Assembly (NCBI GenBank): GCA_964457335.1
Contig: CAYWGD010000023.1
Span: 1-64,000, forward strand
Direction: 5' to 3'
DNA length: 64,000 nt
Source of the DNA: CAJBVW01 sp964457335
GTDB lineage: Bacteria > Myxococcota_A > UBA796 > SXON01
Of this stretch, positions 1 through 10,802 are shown one piece after another. The number at the start of each line of letters is the position of its first letter. Position 1 is the first letter of the stretch. Both the position numbers and the translations under genes were made by a program. Below the pieces are notes generated by a model that had not been told where the DNA came from, searched no databases, and saw only the letters and a program-made list of their open reading frames with translations.

Positions 1-4026
<4,026 letters not shown>

Positions 4027-4027
4027 G

Positions 4028-4621
4028 GTGGCGGTGAGCAAGCGAGGCGTGCGGTTGATCCCTCGGGTCGAGGTTCCGGTGGAGCGGCTGATCGACATCT
4101 CCCTGGAGCGCGGCTGGCAGCTTGAGAAGGCCATCGGCCGGGCGCCGAACGAAGGGATCTCCGGCGAGTTGGAGTACACGATTCCTGGCTCCGATACGAT
4201 CGTGTACCTGCGGGATGACCTGCTCCTGGGGTTCCCGTTCATCACGGTGATCGGCCCTGACCAGGCGAACGTGGCAGCGGACCTCTCGCGAGACTTCGAT
4301 CCGTGGCCTGAGCCCGATCTGTTGGCTTGGTGGGACCGGGCAGAAGGCTCGGGCGACATCGACGACAAGGTGGACGCCGTGCTCTACCTCGGAACGAACG
4401 CCGGAGAATCGGTTGATGAACGGTACATGACGCGGATCGAGAAAGCGCTGAGCGATCCAGACAAGGACGTGCGCAACGCAGCGGTCGTGGCGGCCGCCTA
4501 CACCGACTGGCGCGTGTTTCGCGATCGTCTTGCCGAGATTGCGCAAAAAGATCTGGATCCAAAGGCCCGGGAACGCGCGGAGCATGTGGTGCGCGGGTGG
4601 AGAACCGAGGATGGGGGCTGA
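4028..4621 (+). CDS. Probable immunity protein, HEAT-like C-terminus
   Basis: A 197-aa protein starting at GTG one base after the toxin-like gene's stop codon; a second GTG at 4034 is also possible. Residues 1-100 are a mixed alpha/beta region without a recognised motif. Residues about 115-195 look like two or three HEAT-type helical pairs (for example the ALSDPDKDVRNAAVVAAA stretch). It shares the lower GC of the preceding gene's C-terminal third. Immediate adjacency to a polymorphic-toxin-like C-terminus makes an immunity role the natural inference; sequence alone does not prove it. The protein at 29356-29970 has the same layout of a mixed N-terminal half and HEAT-like C-terminal half. Confidence 0.55.
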   Translation: MAVSKRGVRLIPRVEVPVERLIDISLERGWQLEKAIGRAPNEGISGELEYTIPGSDTIVYLRDDLLLGFPFITVIGPDQANVAADLSRDFDPWPEPDLLAWWDRAEGSGDIDDKVDAVLYLGTNAGESVDERYMTRIEKALSDPDKDVRNAAVVAAAYTDWRVFRDRLAEIAQKDLDPKARERAEHVVRGWRTEDGG

Positions 4622-4801
4622 CCGCGCCCTTCAGAAGGATTTGGGCCACGCAAAATCCGCCCCGGGCGGCCCGATCACCGTTTGATCCAACGTTTAACCG
4701 GACTGGGCGACTCCGTGACACGCGGAAGCCAACGCTGAGCAAACGTGCGAGCGGACAGCTGGGTGCACGCATGGCGACGGCACAGCCGATAGTCCACCAC
4801 C

Positions 4802-5047
4802 CGCGCGAGGGGGGCTGGAGGGCGGCGCGGGCTCCCAAACATGACAGGCCGAAGGCCACATCGAGATCCAACGCCCGCGCCGGTCGGCCCGCGCGCAGCG
4901 GGCCGACCGAGGCCCTTCGGGCCGCTCCACCGCAGGCGGGGGGCGAAAGGGCTCGCTCGTGCGCAAGCCGAGCGAGACATCGTACGGCCCGGAAGACACC
5001 CGACCCGGCGTCTTCGCCGGGGGCGCGCCCAACTGAAGCCCTGACAC
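4802..5047 (+). repeat. Three-hairpin interspersed repeat, copy A
   Basis: This copy carries three consecutive hairpins: 4882-4908 (11-bp stem, 5-nt loop), 4911-4923 (GGCCC-TTC-GGGCC) and 5004-5021 (CCCGGCG-TCTT-CGCCGGG). The same order and flanking words recur at 6553-6738 and, inverted, at 33168-33345; a looser copy lies at about 47136-47250. Copy A carries about 60 extra bases between hairpins 2 and 3. The preceding 180 bases (4622-4801) show no gene or motif I can name. Confidence 0.75.
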
Positions 5048-5053
5048 CTGCGT

Positions 5054-5462
5054 AGGTCGAGAATGGCGAGACGGAGGCGGAGGCCGCCAAGGAGCAGGGC
5101 GAGAGCGACGCGCGGGCGGAGAAGGAGAAGGCCGAGTCGGAGTCCGACGGGGTGTTCGGGTGGCTCGCGTCGAAGGCCAAGGCGTTCTTCGACGGGATCA
5201 AGGCCGGCATCAAGAAGGCGTTCGCGTTCGCCCGGGACATGGCGAAGAAGGCGATCGAGGCGGCCAAGAAGCTCGCGGTCGCGGCCATCGAGAAGGCGCG
5301 CGAGGCCGCCATCGCCGCGGTGCGGCTCGCGGGCGACGCCATCATGGCCGTCGGCGACGTGGCCCTCGCCGCGTTCCCCGAGGCGCGCGAGAAGTTCCGC
5401 AGCGCCATCAAGGAGCGCGTCGCCGCCGCCGAGGAGACCATCAACCAGGCCGCGGACTTCCT
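5054..5462 (+). pseudogene. 409-bp displaced copy of the toxin backbone
   Basis: Bases 5054-5462 repeat 1637-2045 at a constant offset of 3417, with only two differences seen (at 5064 and 5095). In the parent gene the segment encodes residues about 543-679, the end of the charged region and the start of the amphipathic helices. The copy has no toxin C-terminal domain, no obvious start signal of its own and joins unrelated sequence abruptly at both ends. It looks like a recombination remnant or an orphan backbone fragment rather than an expressed gene. A GTG at 5152 keeps the frame open, but the downstream continuation is the glycosylase remnant and then the shadow of the SDR gene. Confidence 0.8.
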
Positions 5463-5700
5463 CAACGGCGCACCGCCCTCCGCGCCCGTCGGTCCGTGGA
5501 CCGCCTGCTACGTCGCCATGCGCGCCGGTCGCGACCCCGACGCCTTCCTGGGCGGCGACACAACCTCCTGCGGAGGGCCGCCGACGCCGCGGGCGGGCGC
5601 CCGCCCCCCGCCGCGCTCCTCGCCCGCGCCGAGCCCTGGCGGCCGTACCGGGCCTACGCGGCCCAGCACCGGTGGGCGACGGACGCATCTCGATTCGAGA
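5463..5700 (+). pseudogene. C-terminal remnant of an AlkA/Ada-type DNA-3-methyladenine glycosylase
   Basis: Directly after the toxin-backbone copy, translation in that same frame gives PVGPWTACYVAMRAGRDPDA and then FLGGD. This matches the end of the HhH-GPD glycosylase core (family pattern PGIGPWTAxYVAMR...DPDAFPxxD, including the catalytic Asp). After a small frameshift near 5564, another frame gives LLARAEPWRPYRAYAAQHRW, the usual AlkA/Ada tail. The N-terminal three quarters of the gene are absent. This is a recognisable dead gene fused to the toxin fragment by rearrangement. Confidence 0.7.
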
Positions 5701-5779
5701 GCACGCAGCGGAGCGTCCCTCCGCGCTGACGCCGGTACTTGCGGGTTCGTGAGGGCAGAACGCCCCACGGGAGGTACCG

Positions 5780-6544
5780 ATGAGGAAGCAACGACTCGAA
5801 GGCAAGGTGGCGATCGTGACGGGCGCGAGCTCGGGGATCGGGCGGGCGACGGCGGTCGCGATGGCGCGGGAAGGCGCGCGGGTGGTGGCCGCGGGCCGCC
5901 GCGCGGGCGAGCTCGAGGCGACCGTGCGCCTGGCCGAGGAGGCCGGGGGCGAGGCGATCGCCTGCGTCACCGACGTCACGGACGAGGCGCAGGTCGAGGC
6001 GCTCGTGGCGCGCGCGATGGCGCGCTACGGGCGCGTGGACATCGGCGTGAACGCGGCCGGCGCCACGTTCGCGGGGGCGCTCACGCACGACCTCGACGTG
6101 TCCGCCTTCCGCGACTGGCTCGACGGCCACCTCGTGAGCGCGTTCCTGTGCACGAAGCACCAGGTCCGCGCGATGCTCGAGTCCGGCGGCGGCAGCGTGG
6201 TGCAGATCGGCACGTTCGTCGGCGACACCAAGGCGTTCCCGGGCACCGCCGGCTACGCCGCGGCGAAGACGGGCCTCCTCGGGCTCACCCGGACCGTCGC
6301 GGCCGAGTACGCGACGCGCGGCATCCGCGCCAACGTGCTCTCGCTCGGCGGGGTCGACACGCCGATGTTCCGCCTCTGGAACGACGACGCGGCCAGGCGC
6401 GAGGGCGCCGCGCAGCTGCACGCGATGAAGCGCGTCGGCGCCCCGGACGAGATCGCGAACGCCGCGATCTTCCTCGCGAGCGACGAGGCCTCGTTCGTCA
6501 CCGGCGGCGTCGTCGCGGTGGACGGGGGCGTGTCCCTGACCTGA
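5780..6544 (+). CDS. SDR-family oxidoreductase
   Basis: A 254-aa classical short-chain dehydrogenase/reductase, a cytoplasmic NAD(P)(H)-dependent oxidoreductase of unknown substrate. Visible motifs: TGASSGIG nucleotide-binding loop near residue 14, NAAG, the YAAAK catalytic Tyr/Lys motif, and a C-terminal TGGVVAVDGG. The strand that normally carries the catalytic Ser (ISS) reads IGT, so that Ser appears to be Thr. The start ATG has a gggagg ribosome binding site 5 nt upstream. The gene stands alone between two direct copies of the three-hairpin repeat and after two gene remnants, so it may have arrived or been preserved with this rearranged block. Confidence 0.92.
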   Translation: MRKQRLEGKVAIVTGASSGIGRATAVAMAREGARVVAAGRRAGELEATVRLAEEAGGEAIACVTDVTDEAQVEALVARAMARYGRVDIGVNAAGATFAGALTHDLDVSAFRDWLDGHLVSAFLCTKHQVRAMLESGGGSVVQIGTFVGDTKAFPGTAGYAAAKTGLLGLTRTVAAEYATRGIRANVLSLGGVDTPMFRLWNDDAARREGAAQLHAMKRVGAPDEIANAAIFLASDEASFVTGGVVAVDGGVSLT

Positions 6545-6552
6545 TCGTCGGA

Positions 6553-6738
6553 CGCGCGAGGGGGGCTGGAGGGCGGCGCGGGCATCCAAATGTGACAGGC
6601 CGAGGGCCGCGCCACGATCCAACGCCCGCGCCGGTCGGCCCGCGCGCAGCGGGCCGACCGAGGCCCCTCGGGCCGAGACCGGAAGACACCCGACCCCGGC
6701 GTCTTCGCCGGGGTCGCGCCCAACTGAATCCCTGACAC
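6553..6738 (+). repeat. Three-hairpin interspersed repeat, copy B
   Basis: The most compact copy. It begins 8 nt after the SDR stop. Hairpins: 6633-6659 (11-bp stem), 6662-6674 (GGCCC-CTC-GGGCC) and 6692-6715 (10-bp stem, TCTT loop). It has the same orientation as copy A. With no T-run after the last stem it is not a classic intrinsic terminator, though a 3'-end or transcript-stability role is possible. Confidence 0.8.
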
Positions 6739-6757
6739 ACCAACCGGGAAGGCGCCC

Positions 6758-7063
6758 CTACCCCTCCTCCTCCGCCAACGGCCCCTCGGCCTGCCCCTTC
6801 TCGTAGTCTCGCTCGGCCTTCCGGACGGTCTCCTCCTTCGCCTCGCCGGGCTCCGGCGGAGGCAGGTCCGCGCCCGCGCGGCGCGCCTTGGAGAGGCCGA
6901 TGGCGATGGCCTGGGCCCGGCTCTTGATGTCCGGGTCCCCCTCCTTGAACTTCTCCATCTCCTCGCGCACGAACTCGCCCGCCTGCGTCGAGGGCGACTT
7001 GCCCGCCGCCTTGTCGGCCCGGGCGCGGTCGAGGGTCTCCTTCTTCGGCACGTGCCACCCCAC
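6758..7063 (-). CDS. DUF6496-type small protein
   Basis: A 101-aa charged protein. The segment AIAIGLSKARRAG after a Lys/Glu-rich helix is what I recall as typical of DUF6496 proteins, which have no established function. The C-terminus is a Glu/Lys-rich tail. No signal peptide or membrane segment is seen. It reads convergently toward repeat copy B, and 25 nt separate its start codon from the end of the epimerase gene. Confidence 0.75.
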   Translation of the reverse strand: MGWHVPKKETLDRARADKAAGKSPSTQAGEFVREEMEKFKEGDPDIKSRAQAIAIGLSKARRAGADLPPPEPGEAKEETVRKAERDYEKGQAEGPLAEEEG

Positions 7064-7088
7064 GCGACCAACATAGGCACCCGAATGT

Positions 7089-8048
7089 TCAGCGTCGGAG
7101 CAGCTCCGCCTCGCGCTCCCGGGTGAGCGTCCGCGGCCGGTAGCGGCCGTCCGACTGCCTCGGCGGGTCGCCGGTCAGGGTGCGCGCCCACGCCAGCGTG
7201 TCCACCGCGGTCTCGCCGAGCGGCCGCAGGCGGAGGCCCGCGGCGAGCGCGCGGGCGTTGGGCGTGCGCAGCATGCCCGGGGCGTGGGGCGCCCACAGGG
7301 GGAGCTCGCTCCAGGGCTCGACGCCGGTGAGCCGGGCCGGGTCCGTCCAGACGAAGCGAGCGTCGCCGCCCACCGCCGCGCGGATCGCCGCGAGCGCGTC
7401 GCCGAAGGTCGTCTCGGGCCCGACCGCGTTGAAGACGCCGCCCGGGCCGCGCTCCGCGAGGTGCACGATCCACGCCGCCAGGTCGCGCGCGTCGATGACC
7501 TGTACGGGTCCGTCGGCCGGCGCGGGCGCGAGCACGTCGCCGCCCTCGGCCACGCGCACGGGCCAGTAGGTGAACCGCCCCGTGGGGTCGTGGGGGCCGC
7601 CGATGAGGCCCGGGCGCACGATGGTGGCACGTTCGTCGAGCACGCCGGCCACCACGCGCTCGCACGCCGCCTTGAGCGCGCCGTAGTGGGCGGCCACGTC
7701 CTCGGAGTGGGGGTCGGGCAGCGCGGGCGCGTCCTCGTCGTTGGGCCGCGAGAGGTCGGCGTACACCGACACGGACGACACGAACACGTAGCGCTGGCAC
7801 GAGAGCGCGACGGACTGCGCGACGACCCGCGGCACGAAGCCGCACGTGTCCACGATGGCGCCCCAGCGCCGCCCGGCGAGCACGTCGAGGCCGCCGTCGC
7901 GGTCGGCATGGACGCGCTCGAGGTCGGGAAACAAGTCGGGTTGGGTGAGCCCGCGCGTGAGCACGGTGACCGCGTGGCCGGCGGCGCGCGCCGCTTCGAC
8001 GACGTGGCGCCCGAGGAAGACCGTGCCGCCGAGGACGAGGATGTTCAC
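7089..8048 (-). CDS. NAD-dependent epimerase/dehydratase (extended SDR)
   Basis: The GTG at 8048 begins VNILVLGGTVFLGRHVVEAA, a Rossmann fold with the GGTxFLG dinucleotide-binding loop right at the N-terminus, which is why I prefer it to the ATG at 8078. That choice gives 319 aa. Other features are an SSVSVYAD strand and a TIVRPGLIGGP segment typical of atypical extended SDRs. The usual YxxxK is degraded (HYGALKAACE keeps Tyr and Lys in register). Likely cytosolic and acting on a nucleotide sugar or related substrate; the neighbours do not say which. Confidence 0.82.
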   Translation of the reverse strand: MNILVLGGTVFLGRHVVEAARAAGHAVTVLTRGLTQPDLFPDLERVHADRDGGLDVLAGRRWGAIVDTCGFVPRVVAQSVALSCQRYVFVSSVSVYADLSRPNDEDAPALPDPHSEDVAAHYGALKAACERVVAGVLDERATIVRPGLIGGPHDPTGRFTYWPVRVAEGGDVLAPAPADGPVQVIDARDLAAWIVHLAERGPGGVFNAVGPETTFGDALAAIRAAVGGDARFVWTDPARLTGVEPWSELPLWAPHAPGMLRTPNARALAAGLRLRPLGETAVDTLAWARTLTGDPPRQSDGRYRPRTLTREREAELLRR

Positions 8049-8093
8049 GCTCTCGACGTAGCCCGTGCCCGGCCTCATCGCCGGTCCGCCGCG

Positions 8094-8477
8094 TCAGTGC
8101 GGCCCGCTCACGCCGACCTCGCGCTCCCGGAGGAGGTCGCGGATCTCGCCCAGGAGCGCGACCTCCTGGGGCGGGGCCTCGACCGCGGCCGCCTGCTTCC
8201 GGCGGAAGAACCGCATGAAGGGCAGCACGATGAGGTAGTACAGGCCCGCCGCCTTCAAGACGAACGCGAGGATCGCGTTCAGGAAGCTCCCCAGCTTCAC
8301 GGGCCCGACCGTGATCGCCGCGAAGTCGGGCGCCCCGCCGACGAGCCCGATCAGGGGGGTGATCACGTCCGCGACGAGCGAGTCGACCACGCTCGAGAAG
8401 GCGGCGCCGATGATGACGCCCACCGCGAGGTCGATCACGTTGCCGCGCAGGATGAAGTCCCGGAATCCCTTGAGCAT
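8094..8477 (-). CDS. mscL: Large-conductance mechanosensitive channel MscL
   Basis: A 127-aa inner-membrane protein of normal MscL length. The N-terminus MLKGFRDFILRGNVIDLAVG is the family signature, followed by TM1 with VGVIIGAAFSSVVDSLVADV and TM2 around residues 66-90, then a charged C-terminal helix. It forms a homopentameric tension-gated pore that releases solutes on hypo-osmotic shock. It lies alone and is divergent from the DUF2188 gene, with 70 bp between the two starts. Confidence 0.96.
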   Translation of the reverse strand: MLKGFRDFILRGNVIDLAVGVIIGAAFSSVVDSLVADVITPLIGLVGGAPDFAAITVGPVKLGSFLNAILAFVLKAAGLYYLIVLPFMRFFRRKQAAAVEAPPQEVALLGEIRDLLREREVGVSGPH

Positions 8478-8547
8478 GCCCCCCCCCTGGACCCGGAGTA
8501 GCCACGCGCCCCTGCCGCGTGCCTACCCTCCTGGGAGGGAGGTGGGG

Positions 8548-8847
8548 ATGCGCGCCGTGTACCGCGTGGTGCCGGATGGGGACCGTTGGGCGATCCAGCT
8601 CGAGGGGCGGGGCACGCCGCTCTCGCTGCACGACCGCAAGAACGAGGCCGTCAAGGTGGCCCGCGACCAGGCGGAGCGCGACATGCCGAGCCGCCTCGTC
8701 ATCGTGAACGGGCACGGCGACGTGGAGAGCGACCGCCTCTACGGCACCGACCAGCTCGAAGCGGACGTGCGGGGGATGCGGTCGATGGAGGAGCCCCTGC
8801 CCGAGGGGCTCGAGCCCATGCCCGAGATGGAGGAGGAGCCGACCTGA
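8548..8847 (+). CDS. DUF2188 domain protein
   Basis: A 99-aa soluble protein starting at ATG 8548, five bases after a long gggagggagg Shine-Dalgarno run, which fixes the start. Residues 1-60 (YRVVPDGDRWAIQLEG, then KNEAVKVARDQAER and VIVNGHG) match the small DUF2188 domain, whose function is unknown. The remaining tail is acidic and Pro/Met/Glu-rich. The stop lies 12 bp from the convergent end of the OPT transporter gene. Confidence 0.8.
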   Translation: MRAVYRVVPDGDRWAIQLEGRGTPLSLHDRKNEAVKVARDQAERDMPSRLVIVNGHGDVESDRLYGTDQLEADVRGMRSMEEPLPEGLEPMPEMEEEPT

Positions 8848-8859
8848 CGCGCGGATCCG

Positions 8860-10677
8860 CTATCCGCCGAACATCTTCCAGAAGGCGTCGCCGACGCCCA
8901 CGATGCTCTCGCCCGCGATGACGCCCGCGCAGAGCACGATGCCGAAACGCGCCGTCCACTGCGGGGCGAAGCGCTGGCCGAGCGCCATCGCCACCGCGCC
9001 GACGAGGAAGGAGAGCACCGTGTAGGCCTGCACCGTGAACGCGAGCCCCACGGAGACGGGGCTCGGGATCCACGGGCGGGCCTTGGCCGGCGCCGTCTTC
9101 TCGGCGATGGCCAGCGCCATGGCGACCACCGCGGCGATCGCCATCGCCTCCATCGCCATCGGGGGCATGGCGGAGAGCCCCTGCTTGAACACCTCGGCCA
9201 CCGCCTTCCAGGTGGCCACCGCGGGGGCGGCCCACTCGTCGGTCAAGAGCTGGGACTTGGGATCCGGGATCAGCACGAGGTAGGCGGCCGAGCCGATGAG
9301 CGCGCCGGAAACGACGCCGAGCGCCTGCGCGACGAACTGGTGGCGCGGCCAGCTGCCGAGCATCATCCCCGTCTTCAGGTCGTGCAACAGGTCGCCGCAC
9401 TGGCTCGCGGCGCCGCCCGTGACGTTGGCCGCCATGAGGTTGGACGCCACGTTGGACGGATCGAGCACGCCGAAGGTGAGCTGCGTCACCTTCCCCATCG
9501 CGCCCACGGGCGTCACGCCCGTCTCGCCGGACACGCGGCCCGCCACGATGGCCAGCACGAAGGAGAGGAACACGCCCAGGACCGCGAGCCAGGGCTTCAC
9601 GTCGAAGAACGCGACCTGCAGCGTGGTGGAGGCCACGAGCACGATCGCCAGGAACGCCCAGAACGTGCGGCGCGGCACGTCGGTCGGATCGGCCGCGTCG
9701 ACGGACGCGGACCTCGCCGCCTTCAACCCGGACAGCACCGACTTGATCGTGAACGCGAACGACGTGAGCGAACCGACGACCATCAGCGTGACGCCGGGCC
9801 ACAGGAGCCACTGGACGCCGCTGGTGAACCACGGCTTCGCGGGGTCGGCGGGGCCGGGCTTCATCCAGCCCGCCTCGAGCGCCATGGGCGCGAAGACGCC
9901 CCAGGCCAAGACCGCGCCGAGCACCATCGAGAGCGTGGCGCGGAGCCCGATGATGCCCCCGGTCGCCACCATGAGCAGCGAGGGCTCCAGCGAGAACGTC
10001 AGGTTCGCGAGGGTGTAGCTCGTCGAGCCGCCCGTGAACGTGGCCGGGATCGCGAGGTGCGGGGGGTGCGCCACGAGGTTCGCGAGCTTGCTTGCCGCCC
10101 CGGCGACGCCGCCGGCGAGCAGCATCTTCACGCGCGCCACGGCCTCCTCGCCCTTGGCGTACATCTCCTTGAGCGTCTCGCCCGTGGCCATGCCGCCGGG
10201 GAACGTGAGCCCGCTGTTCACGAGGAGCTGCTTGCGCACGGCCACCGCGGCGGTCACGCCGACGAGCCCGACCGAGAGCACCCAAACGGCCAGCTGCGGC
10301 CAGGAGAGCACCGTCCCCTCCAGCAGCGTCAGCGCCGGGATCGGCGCCACGAGCCCCGCCGAGGAGATCGCGGCCGCGGCCGACGCCGCCGTCTGGTTCA
10401 GGTTGTTCTCCAGCACGCCGAAGGGGCGAAGCCGGAACGCCCGCGTGAGCGCCGCCCAGAGCCCGAAGCCGAGGAGCGCGGCGGTGACGGACATGTTCAT
10501 GCTCCAGCCGATCTTCAAGCCCAGGTAGATGTTGCACAACGACAGGCCGCCGCCGAGCAGCATGCCGGTGGCGATCGAGCGCGCGGTGTAGCCTCGGTCG
10601 GCGGGGACCTCGGAGTCGAGGGCGGCGTGGGCGGGTTCGGACACGGAGCCTCCGCGGGCCAGGGTAGCCGAATCCAT
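8860..10677 (-). CDS. OPT-family oligopeptide/metal-chelate transporter
   Basis: A 605-aa integral inner-membrane protein with about 14-16 hydrophobic helices spread over its whole length. The first helix region (SIATGMLLGGGLSLCNIYLG, then LKIGWSMN) and the GETGVTPVGAMGK segment in the middle are hallmarks of OPT/YSL transporters. Family members take up oligopeptides or metal-chelator complexes by proton symport; the substrate here is not readable. It is transcribed alone, 125 bp divergent from the propeller histidine kinase. Confidence 0.88.
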   Translation of the reverse strand: MDSATLARGGSVSEPAHAALDSEVPADRGYTARSIATGMLLGGGLSLCNIYLGLKIGWSMNMSVTAALLGFGLWAALTRAFRLRPFGVLENNLNQTAASAAAAISSAGLVAPIPALTLLEGTVLSWPQLAVWVLSVGLVGVTAAVAVRKQLLVNSGLTFPGGMATGETLKEMYAKGEEAVARVKMLLAGGVAGAASKLANLVAHPPHLAIPATFTGGSTSYTLANLTFSLEPSLLMVATGGIIGLRATLSMVLGAVLAWGVFAPMALEAGWMKPGPADPAKPWFTSGVQWLLWPGVTLMVVGSLTSFAFTIKSVLSGLKAARSASVDAADPTDVPRRTFWAFLAIVLVASTTLQVAFFDVKPWLAVLGVFLSFVLAIVAGRVSGETGVTPVGAMGKVTQLTFGVLDPSNVASNLMAANVTGGAASQCGDLLHDLKTGMMLGSWPRHQFVAQALGVVSGALIGSAAYLVLIPDPKSQLLTDEWAAPAVATWKAVAEVFKQGLSAMPPMAMEAMAIAAVVAMALAIAEKTAPAKARPWIPSPVSVGLAFTVQAYTVLSFLVGAVAMALGQRFAPQWTARFGIVLCAGVIAGESIVGVGDAFWKMFGG

Positions 10678-10802
10678 CCCGGCCCGGGGAGCGGGATCAG
10701 GGCACCCGGCCGCCCACGGTCACGCCGTGCTCCAGGCGCCGCCGTGGCGTCCGGTGCGGCGACGTCGGCGCCGGGCGGGACGTCGGCGGCTCCTGTGCGA
10801 GG

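Noticed and set aside
4802..5047. Repeat copies as ordinary rho-independent terminators
   Set aside because: Three stems in fixed order with conserved linkers and no T-run do not fit; compare the genuine terminator at 50401-50446.
5152..6735. A 527-residue protein starting with the toxin-backbone copy
   Set aside because: Its second half is the shadow of the SDR gene in another frame, and the middle is a frameshifted glycosylase remnant.
4802..6738. Hairpin repeats A and B as integron attC sites with an SDR cassette
   Set aside because: No R and L box motifs or bulged-base pattern could be identified, no integrase is near, and copies C and D occur singly elsewhere.
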